64,000 nt of DNA, from contig NC_063069.1 in the NCBI RefSeq assembly GCF_022605165.1, forward strand, positions 4,464,001 through 4,528,000, read 5' to 3'. This document shows, piece after piece, positions 12,508-21,645 of this stretch; the stretch's first letter is position 1, and every line of letters starts with the position of its first letter. The DNA is from Purpureocillium takamizusanense. Its lineage: Eukaryota > Ascomycota > Sordariomycetes > Hypocreales > Ophiocordycipitaceae. A program made the translations under genes and the position numbers. The notes beneath the pieces are model-generated. The model saw only the letters and a list, made by a program, of their open reading frames with translations. It was not told the DNA's origin and did not search any database.

Positions 12508-13005
12508 TTGCTACAGAGCAGCCTTCCTTGCGCGGAGGTCGTGCGCGAGCAGGTGTCTCTGCTAGTTTATTGCTTCTTCAAAGTCCTGAATAAGAACGGC
12601 TCGGTCGCACCATCCACGTCAACAGTCGGCGCCCGGCACGACCTCACGCTGCTCGTGGCCTTGCTGGTGGCTATATGTGTTCGGTTCGTGTGCGCGCCTT
12701 CGAAGGCTGTCTTGCTTTACGAGCGAAGTATGGGTCCCTTCTGTTCTCATCATCCCGCGGCCTGTGATGAGATGGGCCGTTCAACAGGTGGGGAGCTATT
12801 GGCGTGGCTAGATGAGCGGATAGAGCTCGGTCAGTCAGACGCAGACAATCTCATCCCTTTGGAGAGGTACCCGTGGCGCCAACCGATGGGTGTGAAGCTC
12901 CAGGAAACAGAAACGGATGTAAGGAACCTGGAGGAAGTGATAAGAGTGACGGAAGCGAAGCTTAGTGCGCTAATGGAGATGGTCGGCAAGATTACTAACA
13001 TCTAG
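12508..13005 (+). CDS. Hypothetical protein, possible last exon
   Basis: An open frame of about 165 codons begins just after TTTTGCTACAG, a good intron acceptor, so it may be a terminal exon rather than a whole gene. It has a hydrophobic stretch LTLLVALLVAICVRFVC and a C-terminal probable coiled coil (LQETETDVRNLEEVIRVTEA). The first in-frame ATG gives MGPFCSHHPAACDE. I recognise no family and could not find the upstream exon. The 12191-12507 stretch before it shows nothing else. A G-run follows at about 13008-13025. Confidence 0.25.
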   Translation: MLQSSLPCAEVVREQVSLLVYCFFKVLNKNGSVAPSTSTVGARHDLTLLVALLVAICVRFVCAPSKAVLLYERSMGPFCSHHPAACDEMGRSTGGELLAWLDERIELGQSDADNLIPLERYPWRQPMGVKLQETETDVRNLEEVIRVTEAKLSALMEMVGKITNI

Positions 13006-13191
13006 GGAGGCGGGGGGGGGGGGGGCCGTGACGAAGTTATCGGGTGTGCGCAGGTTCATTTGAGCCGAAAGCAGTGCCTGGTTGAAAAGGAAACAGAAGC
13101 CGAAAGCAGAAAAGTTGGACATCTAGACTCGACGATGGCAAGCCGGGGACACTAAACTAAGCCAGGTGCCTTGTCGCAGAGCCATTACAAT

Positions 13192-14930
13192 TTAGGTGAG
13201 CCCCTCACCTGGGACCTCCTCCTCGGCATACTCCTCCTCACGGTATCCGGCCTCCTCCTCGTCGTACGCGGTCGCATTCTGATACTGCTGGTACTCTGAT
13301 ACCAAGTCATTCATGTTGGACTCGGCTTCCGTAAACTCCATTTCGTCCATGCCCTCCCCCGTGTACCAGTGCAGAAATGCCTTGCGGCGAAACATGGCGG
13401 TGAACTGCTCGCCAACGCGCTTGAAAATCTCCTGGATGGCGGTCGAATTGCCGATAAAGGTGGATGACATTTTCAGACCTTGTGGTGGGACGGAGCATGA
13501 CGACGTTTGTATGTTATTGGGGATCCATTCGACGAAATAAGCCGAGTTCTTTCGCTGCAAGTTGCGCATCTGGTCCTCCACCTCCTTCATGGACACTTTG
13601 CCACGGAAGATAGCGGAGCAGGTCAGGTACCGGCCGTTACGGAAGTCGGAGCCGGCCATCATGTTCTTGGGGTCGAACAACTGCTGGGTCAAATCGGGTA
13701 CGGTAACAGGGCGGAAAGAGTGCGCGCCACGACTGGTTAGTGGTGCGAAGCCAACCATGAAGAAGTGTAGACGCGGAAAGGGAACCTGGACAGAATGGGA
13801 GAGCATTGTTAGCATCACCTAATGACGGTCGCGCAGCCCGGCACGGCAGGGTCGGGCTTACCATGTTAACGGCCATCTTTCGCAAATCTGAGTTCAGCTG
13901 GCCGGGAAAGCGCAATGAAGTTGAGATACCGGACATGACGGCGGATACAAGATGGTTGAGATCGCCGTACGAAGGGTTCGATATTTTCAATGTACGCATG
14001 CAAATATCTAGCAGTGCCTCATTGTCGATGCAAAAAGTTGCGTCCGAGTTCTCAACCAACTGATGCACGGACAAGGTCGCGTTATATGGCTCCACCACGG
14101 TGTCTGACACTTTCGGCGACGGCACGACGCTAAAAGTAGCCATCATCCTATCCGGGAACTCTGTTCCTGCCGTGGTAAGTATGTAGCACCACGAGAGATC
14201 GAGGCAACTCTTACCTTCGCGAATCTTAGAAATCAGCAGCGTACCCATGCCGGAGCCAGTACCGCCGCCGAGCGAGTGAGCGATTTGAAAGCCCTGCAGG
14301 CAGTCGCAGCCCTCGGCCTCGCGACGGACTACGTCGAGCACCTGGTCGACCAATTCAGCGCCTTCAGTGTAGTGGCCCTTGGCCCAGTTGTTGCCGGCGC
14401 TTGACTGTCCAAAGACAAAATTGTCTGGGCGAAACAGTTGACCGAATGGGCCGGCGCGAACCGCATCCATCGTACCAGGCTCTAGGTCCACGAGCACAGC
14501 GCGTGGGACATATTTGTTGCTCGACGCCTATGTACGCTCTGTTAGGACCGGAATTGATGCGAGCAAGCCCTGTAGTACTACGCACCTCAGTGAAGTAGAC
14601 GCTCATCCGATCGAGTTGCAGGTCGGAGTCTCCATGGTATCTAGATGAACGTGAGATCAAAGGGACATTCCGTGCTGCCACCGGGCAGTGTGCTTACATG
14701 CCATTACTATCTAGGCCGTGCTCGCCGGCAATAGTCTGCCAGAAGGCAGAACCTATTTGGTTGCCCTGTGAAATCATTATTCAGGATCGGCGAACCGTTG
14801 GACACGAATCAAATCCTTACGCACTGGCCGGCCTGGAGGTGCACCTAGACGCAAATAGGGGCCGCAAAGTCAGCCGTATGAGCTCCATTGTGCGTCAAGT
14901 CGGGCCTAGGCTGCATACAATTTCACGCAT
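13192..14930 (-). CDS. Beta-tubulin paralogue with Ala at position 198
   Basis: Seven exons: 14930-14919, 14844-14821, 14765-14698, 14640-14586, 14527-14215, 14160-13862, 13785-13192. All junctions are GT..AG, phases are consistent, and there are 454 codons. Exon 1 encodes only MREI, the classic fungal beta-tubulin arrangement. The GTP-binding loop [10 protein letters not shown] is intact, as are H6, F167, N100 and F200. Numbering matches the canonical protein through residue 200. Position 198 is Ala ([14 protein letters not shown]) instead of Glu, and 208 is Leu instead of Tyr. E198A is a well-known benzimidazole-resistance change. The acidic tail is long ([19 protein letters not shown]). 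The gene is open and well spliced among many decayed neighbours, so probably functional. It builds the alpha/beta heterodimer of microtubules. Whether it is the only beta-tubulin cannot be seen here; the divergent residues suggest a second copy. Confidence 0.93.
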
Positions 14931-15899
14931 CGTAGGCAGGTTCGCTATTATGGCGATTCGGTGCTGTCAGATGGGTCGAGCGCACGGTAAGGAAACACAG
15001 TCGAAGGGAGCAAAGTCGAGATGTGGCTTGGGCCAGTCGGAGAGAGAAGCTGGGAGAAAGCGACTCAAGAAAAGCACGGGAGTAATATGTACATACACAT
15101 ACCAATATGAAGTTATCCAATGAGTGCATACACTGCCTAGTGGGTAAGTCCTTTACTGGGCTTTGGCCGAATCAGACACGCACTGAAGCTAAGCAGCAGA
15201 CTAAGGCGACCTCATGGTAAGATGGCTCGGCAGTATATCACTTTGGGCATCGCAGCGTTCAGTGCCTTAGGGTCAATCCAGCATTCCTTGGCGAAAGTGA
15301 AGCAGCCTACGTACAAACGCAAGGATTATTTGACAAGGTAGATCAATCCTCAGTTTCGTGTCCGTCTTTACGTCCAGCTCCTCGTTTTTAGCTTTTAGGC
15401 TCGGAAGAGCTCATGCCGACAGACTGATGCAAAATTTCACCAAAATTGGTATGACAGTAGTGAGGGGTAGATCAAAGCGCTGTATATTGGCGGTAGTTTG
15501 GCAGTCTTCCCATCCACAACGCAGGAGAAACCGAAGGGGACGCCGCGAGTACCCAAATTTTGACGGCGTGTCAGGCGCCCAAGCGACTAACTCCTGCCGG
15601 ACTCTCTGGGCCTAGCGGGACACCCGATGCCCACCAACCGTGCGATCTACCGCTTTTGCGACATGGCAAGTAGCCTGCCACTGCACGCTAACAAAAGCAC
15701 GAGGCGTCCGAAGTGTTTACACTTCAGTAGACTTGCCAAGCGACGGCGTCAAATGAGGGTCTTAAAGGGCGGGTCCTAGAAAGATAGCCCTTGTTAATTA
15801 GAGGCTTGTCTGCGGTGAATTCTTCAATTGCCCTGGACCACAGTACTGTACCGCCAAGTGCTGCCTGGGCCATTCACCCTCTGATCACCGCCTGCTCCG
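14931..15899. other. Beta-tubulin upstream region, otherwise empty
   Basis: The first few hundred bases must hold the tubulin promoter and 5' UTR. I recognise no further gene, tRNA or repeat. A C-tract at about 15900-15914 borders the LINE fragment that follows. Confidence 0.4.
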
Positions 15900-16455
15900 C
15901 CCCCCCCCCCCCCAACTCAGACATCTCATCGGCTCAAAGGCGCCCTTTCGTCTGAGCCTCGCACCCGTCCGCGGGATGTAGAGTTGCACGCGGCTTCTTG
16001 CCGCTGTCATCGCCCATCTTGCGATGAGCCTGGGAAGGCTTTTCCTCTCCAGACTGCGCCTTGCAGTCCGAGTGGAGGGCCTCGGCCGGCTGAGGGGCAT
16101 GGGGGCGCCCTTCGTCCGACCGTGACGAGCAATTGAAGAACATACAAAACAAAGGGAAGGGAGAGAATGAGACTCGCATAATGGCGCGGACAAATCCTTT
16201 GGAAGAAGGAGCTTTCCGACGTCATCTCGGCGAAGGCTTTGAAGCCCTTGCCTACTGCACGATGTATCGCCTCGGCCGGTGAGGGGGTCAGCCTCATCCG
16301 GAGCCGTGGCGGCATTTTCCTGCAGTAGAATGGGTGCTCTGGTGCTTTGCGTCGTCCGCATGAGCAGTCTAGGCGTGCGTCTTCGTGATTGAAGCGCTCG
16401 TGGTATTCGGCAAAGTCCCCGTGGTGAGATCTCGCCGCGAGGATCCGACGACACT
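15900..16455 (-). mobile_element. 5'-truncated Tad-like LINE fragment
   Basis: The minus strand encodes LAARSHHGDFAEYHERFNHE, CSCGRRKAPEHPFYCRKM and RICPRH. These match the last ~85 residues of the full-length LINE ORF2 (ARSRHGDFADYHERFNHDDA, CSCGRRKEPSHLFYCRKI, WVCPRH). The 3' UTR also matches: CATCTCATCGGCTC here against CATTTCATCGGCTC at 50704. The ORF2 stop codon is replaced (CPRH then TAT). Everything upstream of the C-terminal zinc-knuckle region is missing, the usual outcome of aborted target-primed reverse transcription. Protein divergence of roughly a third suggests a different, older subfamily than the intact copy. Confidence 0.8.
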
Positions 16456-16607
16456 GCCGCAGAGGCCTTTATCTAACCCGGGTAGGTGAAAGTGCCTGTA
16501 CCTCGTCACCACTCTCACTACCACTCAACTTTGCTTTACAGGTGTCTATTTCTCTGTGGCCACAGATCAGAATGGGAGGCGCAGATCGATGCTAGCTGCA
16601 TCTCAGC

Positions 16608-17592
16608 GGGACTCAATACATTCCTGAAGCGTGGTTTGATGGGCAAGTCAAACGTTATCGCAGCAGCAGTGAAATCCTTCAAGGCTATATCGCCAAGGAA
16701 GTCGACGTACTTAAAGCGTATTACGGCCGCCAAGTCCGCACACAAGACGCGGCTCGTGCTATCACCCGCCCTATTTCGAACGCGTCCATACCTTCGGGCG
16801 GAACCTCTTCAGACGACACTCTCCCGCTCACACAGCTATGGAGGCTAGTCAAGGACGCGCTTGTCGAGTGGCCATCAGTTCGCACGCCAGACCTCCCTCT
16901 TCTCCTCACTGCCATTGCGAGGAGACGTGACCGAATCCACCGAGGCGAGGCTCCCGATGACGAACAGCCGCTGACATGGACTTGCCTTCCATACCTGACC
17001 ATGATTTGGTCCGAAGCCTACTGGATGGAACCGGGACAGATTGTCAGACGGTGCAATGGCGTGGAATCCAGACATCGTGCGAGGGACGCATACATTAAGC
17101 AGCAAGATGCTGAGGCACAGTTAGTCGCAGCGGGCGTGTTCAAGTGGGGGCGCGCGTTCTGGTACCTCATCAAAACTCTAGAAAGAGTGGCAAATCACAA
17201 TGACAATACTGTAGCATCCCGGGATGACACAGCGGAGGTGCTGCTCCAAGCGGACTTCCATATCCCGGCTGTCGCCTGCTGGATCAAGCACAACGGACGC
17301 AAGCTGTTCGACGAGATTGCCAAAGATGAACTCAGGCTTGGAACGAGAGGGATGTCCCAGTGGAGGCCCGGCACTTTGACCAGCCCACGAAGCGTTGGTC
17401 GTTTGGGCAGAACGACTGGGCGAATTTGCGAGAGACGAGCCGGACGACAATGTCAAACGCGCGGCGTGCCACGCTGTGAAGAACATGGATGCCATTGCAG
17501 GAGCATCTCGCCGGTACAGTGCGCGGCATGATGAAAGAGACGGAACTTGTATCATTTGCCCAACTGTGACGGACGATCCAAGGGTAGACTAG
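16608..17592 (+). pseudogene. DUF3632-like gene with a frameshift
   Basis: From about 16611 one frame reads QYIPEAWFDGQVKRYR, LTQLWRLVKDALVEWPSV, LVAAGVFKWGRAFWYLIKTL and IPAVACWIKHNGRKLFDEIA. This is the helical pattern of fungal DUF3632 proteins, ending with the acidic WI..A...F motif. The expected last helix, HEALVVWAERLGEFARDEPD and KRAACHAVKNMDAI, lies in another frame after a TGA near 17380, so a frameshift separates them. The 5' exons could not be resolved; an acceptor ATCTCAG lies at about 16600. The LINE fragment lies just upstream. No function is known for the family. Confidence 0.5.
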
Positions 17593-18025
17593 GACTTTCG
17601 GGCGGGAAGGCCAGCGGCGAGTCCAGTTTACCATGACCTCCCCAGTGTCTAGCGGTGGAATCCCGTGGCTGCATGCCAGAAACCGGTTGGTGCCGTGTGA
17701 AGTCGTGCAACCGTTGGGCCCCTCGGGCGCATGGCGGTGGACTCCAGTGGCCGTATCCCAGAGCCGGGGATAGGATTGAGAAGAGCCACTGCGGGAACTT
17801 ACTCGCCGCACCCGACCCCAGGATAGACTAGATGCCGTAGTCAAACCGTGGACAAGTTGAGCAGCCTCATACCAAGACGCAGACGACAGTACTTACTTGG
17901 ACCTTCGTCGCTGTAACTCATGTCTTCCAGCTCCGCCGCTGTCTTGTCGGATGATACTTTGGTGAAGGGCAGGGCTATCAGGAGCCCGAGAGCAAGACTC
18001 CGTATACTCCCACAGTGCGCTTCCT
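17593..18025. other. Intergenic, nothing recognised
   Basis: Contains the 3' flank of the Igo1-like gene (minus strand) and no other recognisable feature. Confidence 0.4.
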
Positions 18026-18467
18026 TCACTTGTTCGCCTCGCCAGGTTCGCCAGGAGCCTGACCGGCAATCTCTCGGAGTTGGCTGCCATGTCTCACCAC
18101 GCCAGCTTTCAAGTGGGCCTTCTCTTGCTGCGGACCAATGTAATTGACATTGCTCGAGCTGGGGACAGCAGAGACCGGGTGAGATATGCCCTCCCGCAGG
18201 GGGTGCTCGGCCCCTGTCTTAACTGCGCCAGCATCCGAAGGCTTGCTTGCCTGGGAGAGAGAAAAGTCGCCGGAATCGAAATACTTCCTTCCCTGTGATA
18301 AAACAGAACGATTAGCCATGATTCTGTCAGATTATGGCGCTCTGTATTATAATGGGCACCTCTAATTGATGATCGAGAAGGTCTCTTTTGCTTGGTATCC
18401 TTCCGTACAAGCGCTTTAGGCGGAGCTCCTGCTCGTTATGTAGCTTCGAGTCTTTGGAAGCACTCAT
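18026..18467 (-). CDS. Endosulfine-family protein (Igo1/ARPP19-like)
   Basis: Two exons, 18467-18360 and 18292-18026, joined in phase 0 (acceptor TATCACAG; donor GTGCCC is weak), give 124 aa. The N-terminus LKRLYGRIPSKRDLLDHQLE and the core GRKYFDSGDFSLSQASKPSD, followed by HPLREGISHPVSAVPSSSNV, are diagnostic of the family. Endosulfines are phosphorylated on the Ser of FDSGDY by Greatwall/Rim15 kinase and then inhibit PP2A-B55, controlling quiescence and mitotic entry. Here Ser43 is present but the motif reads FDSGDF: the near-invariant Tyr is Phe46. The gene is otherwise open. Likely cytosolic or nuclear. It could be a divergent second copy. Confidence 0.85.
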
Positions 18468-19268
18468 GGCGCCTGACTAATGCAAGTAAAGAGAATTGTT
18501 GAGGGGAGACGGTGGGTTACTGTAAGATGAAAAGATGTAGGGGTGTATTAAAGGCGGCAGCGAAACGCATTGGGGATGTCGGATGCGAAGACCACTGTCA
18601 GCAACCGATACCCACCTAATGCGCGATCTACGGTGCCAGATGTCTTGGGGTGTGGGCCAACGTTCAACTTTTGGAAGCGCACATGACGTCACGACTGCCG
18701 GAGCTGGTGGGGGGCCCTGGCGTGCAGAAACTGTCAGACAATTGGCTCCACAGGGATCACAGTTGGCATCGTGTGAATTGATGAGAATTATCTTGAAGAG
18801 CAGTCTGTAAGCGCACGACAGTGTGCTGCCCTTTATACTCAAAGGAGAGATTTGCTTTGTGGTGCAGAGTCCATGTAATTGAGGCTGGTGTTCCAATATA
18901 TGCAACCAGTGTTTGAGCTTTGACCTCAACGAAGTCAAAGCACAACGCGTGCGGGCGCTCGACCTTACTGCACGGATTATAGTATCGGCTTCCGCGGAGG
19001 AATATTCTGCGCGCAGATGTTATGCGACCTAAGGCTAACTCCTTGTGCGACAGAAACCCTTGTCACATGCAGGCCGTGAACGTTGACGCCGATGCTGGTG
19101 ATCCATGATACAAGAGCAGCAGACACCGCACCACAAGCGTAGGCGAGGAAATATCGAATGCCGTGTGTCACACTTACCTTTTGAAAGTCGAGCTGGATGC
19201 CACCGGACAGACAAGTAAGCAAGAAGCATACCAACGCGCCGAGAGCATATGGAGCACAGCAAACCAGC
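18468..19268. other. Intergenic with a dispersed repeat
   Basis: Upstream region shared by the divergent genes at 18026-18467 (minus) and 19269 (plus). It contains one copy of the dispersed TGTCAGACAATTG repeat at 18731-18800. A 156-codon membrane-like frame on the minus strand (18977-19447) is antisense to the small gene and is not counted. Confidence 0.5.
18731..18800 (+). repeat. Dispersed repeat TGTCAGACAATTG..., copy 1
   Basis: Contains CTGTCAGACAATTGGCTCC then ACAGGGATCACAG and AATTGATGAGAATTATCT. The first 33 bp recur at 50128-50160 with few changes, and both halves recur, more diverged, at 38256-38312. This looks like the end of a small DNA transposon or MITE, but I see no inverted partner. 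Confidence 0.55.
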
Positions 19269-19613
19269 ATGCGCCCCACAGTTAGCGCCGTCCTCCGCGC
19301 CATCGCACCCAGCCTCCGCTCCCGGTCTATTACAACTTCATCTATCCTATCCTCTCCCAGCAGCAAGAATGCCCAAACCGCCAACACAACGATCGACTCC
19401 GCAAACCGTGGTAGTAGCTCGATTCCCAGGGCCAGCGTCAAGCCCAAGGTCTACAACTCGAACATCTGGGGCTCTGGCTCCGATCCTGGCAGTCAGCTCA
19501 CAAAGGACCAGAAGGAGGAGGACGAACATAACCGCTACTTTGCCAAGAACCAGAGATCAGGAAACAAAGAGAAAGTGGACGACAACTTCTGGAAGGAGCA
19601 CTCCAAAGACTGA
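19269..19613 (+). CDS. Small conserved fungal protein with mitochondrial-type presequence
   Basis: 114 aa from the ATG at 19269. An in-frame ATG 72 bases earlier exists, but the later one gives MRPTVSAVLRAIAPSLRSRS, a basic, hydroxylated, acid-free leader typical of mitochondrial import. The C-terminal part NIWGSGSDPGSQLTKDQKEE, DEHNRYFAKNQR and KVDDNFWKEH matches a small fungal family I have seen but cannot name. No domain assignment. The frame is intact. Confidence 0.6.
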   Translation: MRPTVSAVLRAIAPSLRSRSITTSSILSSPSSKNAQTANTTIDSANRGSSSIPRASVKPKVYNSNIWGSGSDPGSQLTKDQKEEDEHNRYFAKNQRSGNKEKVDDNFWKEHSKD

Positions 19614-20069
19614 AGCTGAGCATACCATGGCTGTGAGGAGAGTGAAGGCAATTCTCGCCGGCGACGTACACTCGTTCTCTACTGCCCCCAGTACGACGTC
19701 ACTCTCAGAGGCCGTTCGCGATGACCCCGAGGTCAAAGACTCAGAGGCCCTGCGATTCGAGTGGTGGCTTGTCTTAGGGACCAGACTGCCGCACCTTTTT
19801 CCACAGAGCAGACCACAAGGCCTTTGCTTACAGCATCCGATCTAACACACATTGATCGATGACTCGCCATCATGTCGGCAGTGTTTTATGGCGGCACGAT
19901 GCTGGCGAGCCGGGTGGTCGAGCCTCCGCCTTCTGTGCGACCGGTCGTCTCGGTCGTATTCCGTTGCATGCAAAGCCGAAGGGGCGTGGCGCCCGCGCGG
20001 GCCAGACATGTGTCGACCTGTTTGCGAACAAGAACTATGCGGCCTGTGACACTGCACAAGGAAATGTTT
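19614..20069. other. Intergenic, nothing secure
   Basis: Overlapping short frames only; no recognisable domain. May contain more of the decayed hAT-like sequence that becomes legible from about 20070. Confidence 0.35.
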
Positions 20070-20230
20070 CGGTCGGCAAGCTACAAAACGTCGTTACATT
20101 TATGCGGTCATCTCCGCAAAGGAGCGAGGTGTTTGAGAAGGTTGCGCACGAGACGAAGCGCAAGATTCCGCCTTCGCGGTTGAATCCACTGCGCAATTTG
20201 AAGTATCTTACGAACAATGACACGAGGTAA
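20070..20230 (+). mobile_element. Possible hAT transposase scrap
   Basis: The end of a plus-strand frame reads VGKLQNVVTFMRSSPQRSEV then FEKVAHETKRKIPPSRLNPL. In fungal hAT transposases a similar block (L..I..Y.R.SPQR...F) precedes the TRWNST motif. The TRWNST motif and the dimerisation domain are absent, and the frame ends at 20230. A short relic; low confidence. Confidence 0.3.
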
Positions 20231-20264
20231 ATTCGACTTATCTCATAATCTCTCGAGCACTCTT

Positions 20265-20348
20265 GAATCTTTTCTTTCTCCTTAGCTTTAGGATACTCGT
20301 TGCAGTCGCTCAGCTAGTTGTCAACACACTCAGTTGAGACCGTTACAT
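20265..20348 (+). repeat. Dispersed ~60-85 bp repeat, copy 1
   Basis: CTTTCTCCTTAGCTTTAGGA through CTCAGCTAGTTGTCAACACA and CTCAGTTGAGACCGTTACA. An essentially identical copy is at 37920-38004 and a diverged one at 26313-26375, immediately upstream of the EBP gene. All three have the same orientation. Confidence 0.8.
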
Positions 20349-20389
20349 TACGCTTCTGCCCGTTGCATTATGTCGCAATTATCGTCTAC

Positions 20390-21250
20390 TCACCCCACGA
20401 CCTCAACATCAAATCCCAGCTCTCGGGCAATCTTAATATAGGCATTCGGGCGTGGCAAAGAATCCCCTGCCTCGTTTGAGTCACCCGAATCATCCAAAGG
20501 TGTCTCCACGCTGCTCTTCGCCGGTCTCCCAATTGTGTCGGGCCAATAGTCGGACTTATCCGTCACCCTTAAGCCTTGGCCTTGCCCTAGGAACAATCTC
20601 GCCAATTTTGCGATAATGCCATCCGATTTCTCGAGCCTTACACGCCGATATCCGAGAAACACAATCGTTTCCCCGCCGTAGTAAACGGGACAGTGCTCAG
20701 CTGTCTGAACGTGGCACTGTCCCGTGGTCCTTGGCTGACGCGCTGAGACATCAATGGTCAACTGTGCCATGGTGGCGGGTGACCTGTAGGTGTCTTCAGC
20801 TGCGTCAAACAGTGTGACAATGTCTGTGACGAAATAGCCCTCCTGATTATGGCTGTTTTGCAGCAGTTTGATCAGTTGCCTCGTATACGTCCTCTTTTGA
20901 AGCAACTTCTGGAGATTTTCGGCTGCCGATTCCATGTGCCAGAGCCTCGCCGCGGTTCGGACTACGGAGTTCGGATTCTGAAAGAACCCGGTGAGGTAGT
21001 CATCAAGTGAGGATGAGATGTCGCTGTCCTGGATTTTGTGCGTCAAGAACTTGATGTTTTTGACCTGGATCGGGGTGGGGTCAAGGCCAGGTATGATCTG
21101 CCGGGGCTGTTTGCCCGCCTTGTAGGGGGCGTAACCTTCTGTTGGTATGTCTGGGTATTTGACAACGCTGCCTAGTAGTGTGTTACGATATTCGCCCGCA
21201 TCAAGGTAGGGATATATATGAAATAGTGGTTTGGTTTCATGGCGGAGCAT
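20390..21250 (-). CDS. Hypothetical protein, 286 aa
   Basis: A single long open frame from an ATG at 21250. It starts MLRHETKPLFHIYPYLDAGE and contains PGLDPTPIQVKNIKFLTHKI, a helical region, and a late stretch ETIVFLGYRRVRLEKSDGII followed by an acidic linker (DDSGDSNEAGDS). No signal peptide, membrane segment or domain that I recognise. The length and lack of stops over 860 bases support a real gene, although the first exon may lie upstream. Function unknown. Confidence 0.5.
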   Translation of the reverse strand: MLRHETKPLFHIYPYLDAGEYRNTLLGSVVKYPDIPTEGYAPYKAGKQPRQIIPGLDPTPIQVKNIKFLTHKIQDSDISSSLDDYLTGFFQNPNSVVRTAARLWHMESAAENLQKLLQKRTYTRQLIKLLQNSHNQEGYFVTDIVTLFDAAEDTYRSPATMAQLTIDVSARQPRTTGQCHVQTAEHCPVYYGGETIVFLGYRRVRLEKSDGIIAKLARLFLGQGQGLRVTDKSDYWPDTIGRPAKSSVETPLDDSGDSNEAGDSLPRPNAYIKIARELGFDVEVVG

Positions 21251-21645
21251 TGTAACAGCGGCGACGGACGGACGACTCGGGTGCAGATTGAAGGAGTATG
21301 GTTCAATCTATGCCTTCAAGACTGGCCCGTCATCATCCGTGAGTCACGCACTTCGGCAGCTCTGCAGGAAGCAATCCTCCGTCGGAGTGTGGGAGTGTCC
21401 TGCCCCCATAATAAACTCTGGATTGACCGCCCAACCCCTTCCTGAGCGGTGCCCCGACCCCTGCCTCTGGCGACAGCACTCGTTCGTTGCACGCGGCTGC
21501 CGCACTTTGCTTTGGCAGCATTGTCACTCTCTCTCAGCTACATTCCATATGTTGCCATTCACTCTTCTCCTCCCTCCACATCCCACGAGCTAACCTGCAG
21601 CGGGGCAATCCATAGCCAACTCAGCAGTCACTGCCAACGTCGCCA
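21251..21645. other. Divergent intergenic region
   Basis: 395 bp between the divergent starts of the 286-aa gene (minus) and the Ca2+/H+ exchanger relic (plus). Contains pyrimidine-rich tracts (about 21520-21600) of the kind found upstream of fungal starts; no specific site identified. Confidence 0.4.

Noticed and set aside
15885..16454. 189-codon minus-strand frame
   Set aside because: It is the out-of-frame reading of the truncated LINE; the homologous protein lies in the neighbouring frame.
18977..19447. 156-codon minus-strand frame rich in hydrophobic residues
   Set aside because: It is antisense to the small gene at 19269-19613, whose presequence and conserved C-terminus are better supported.
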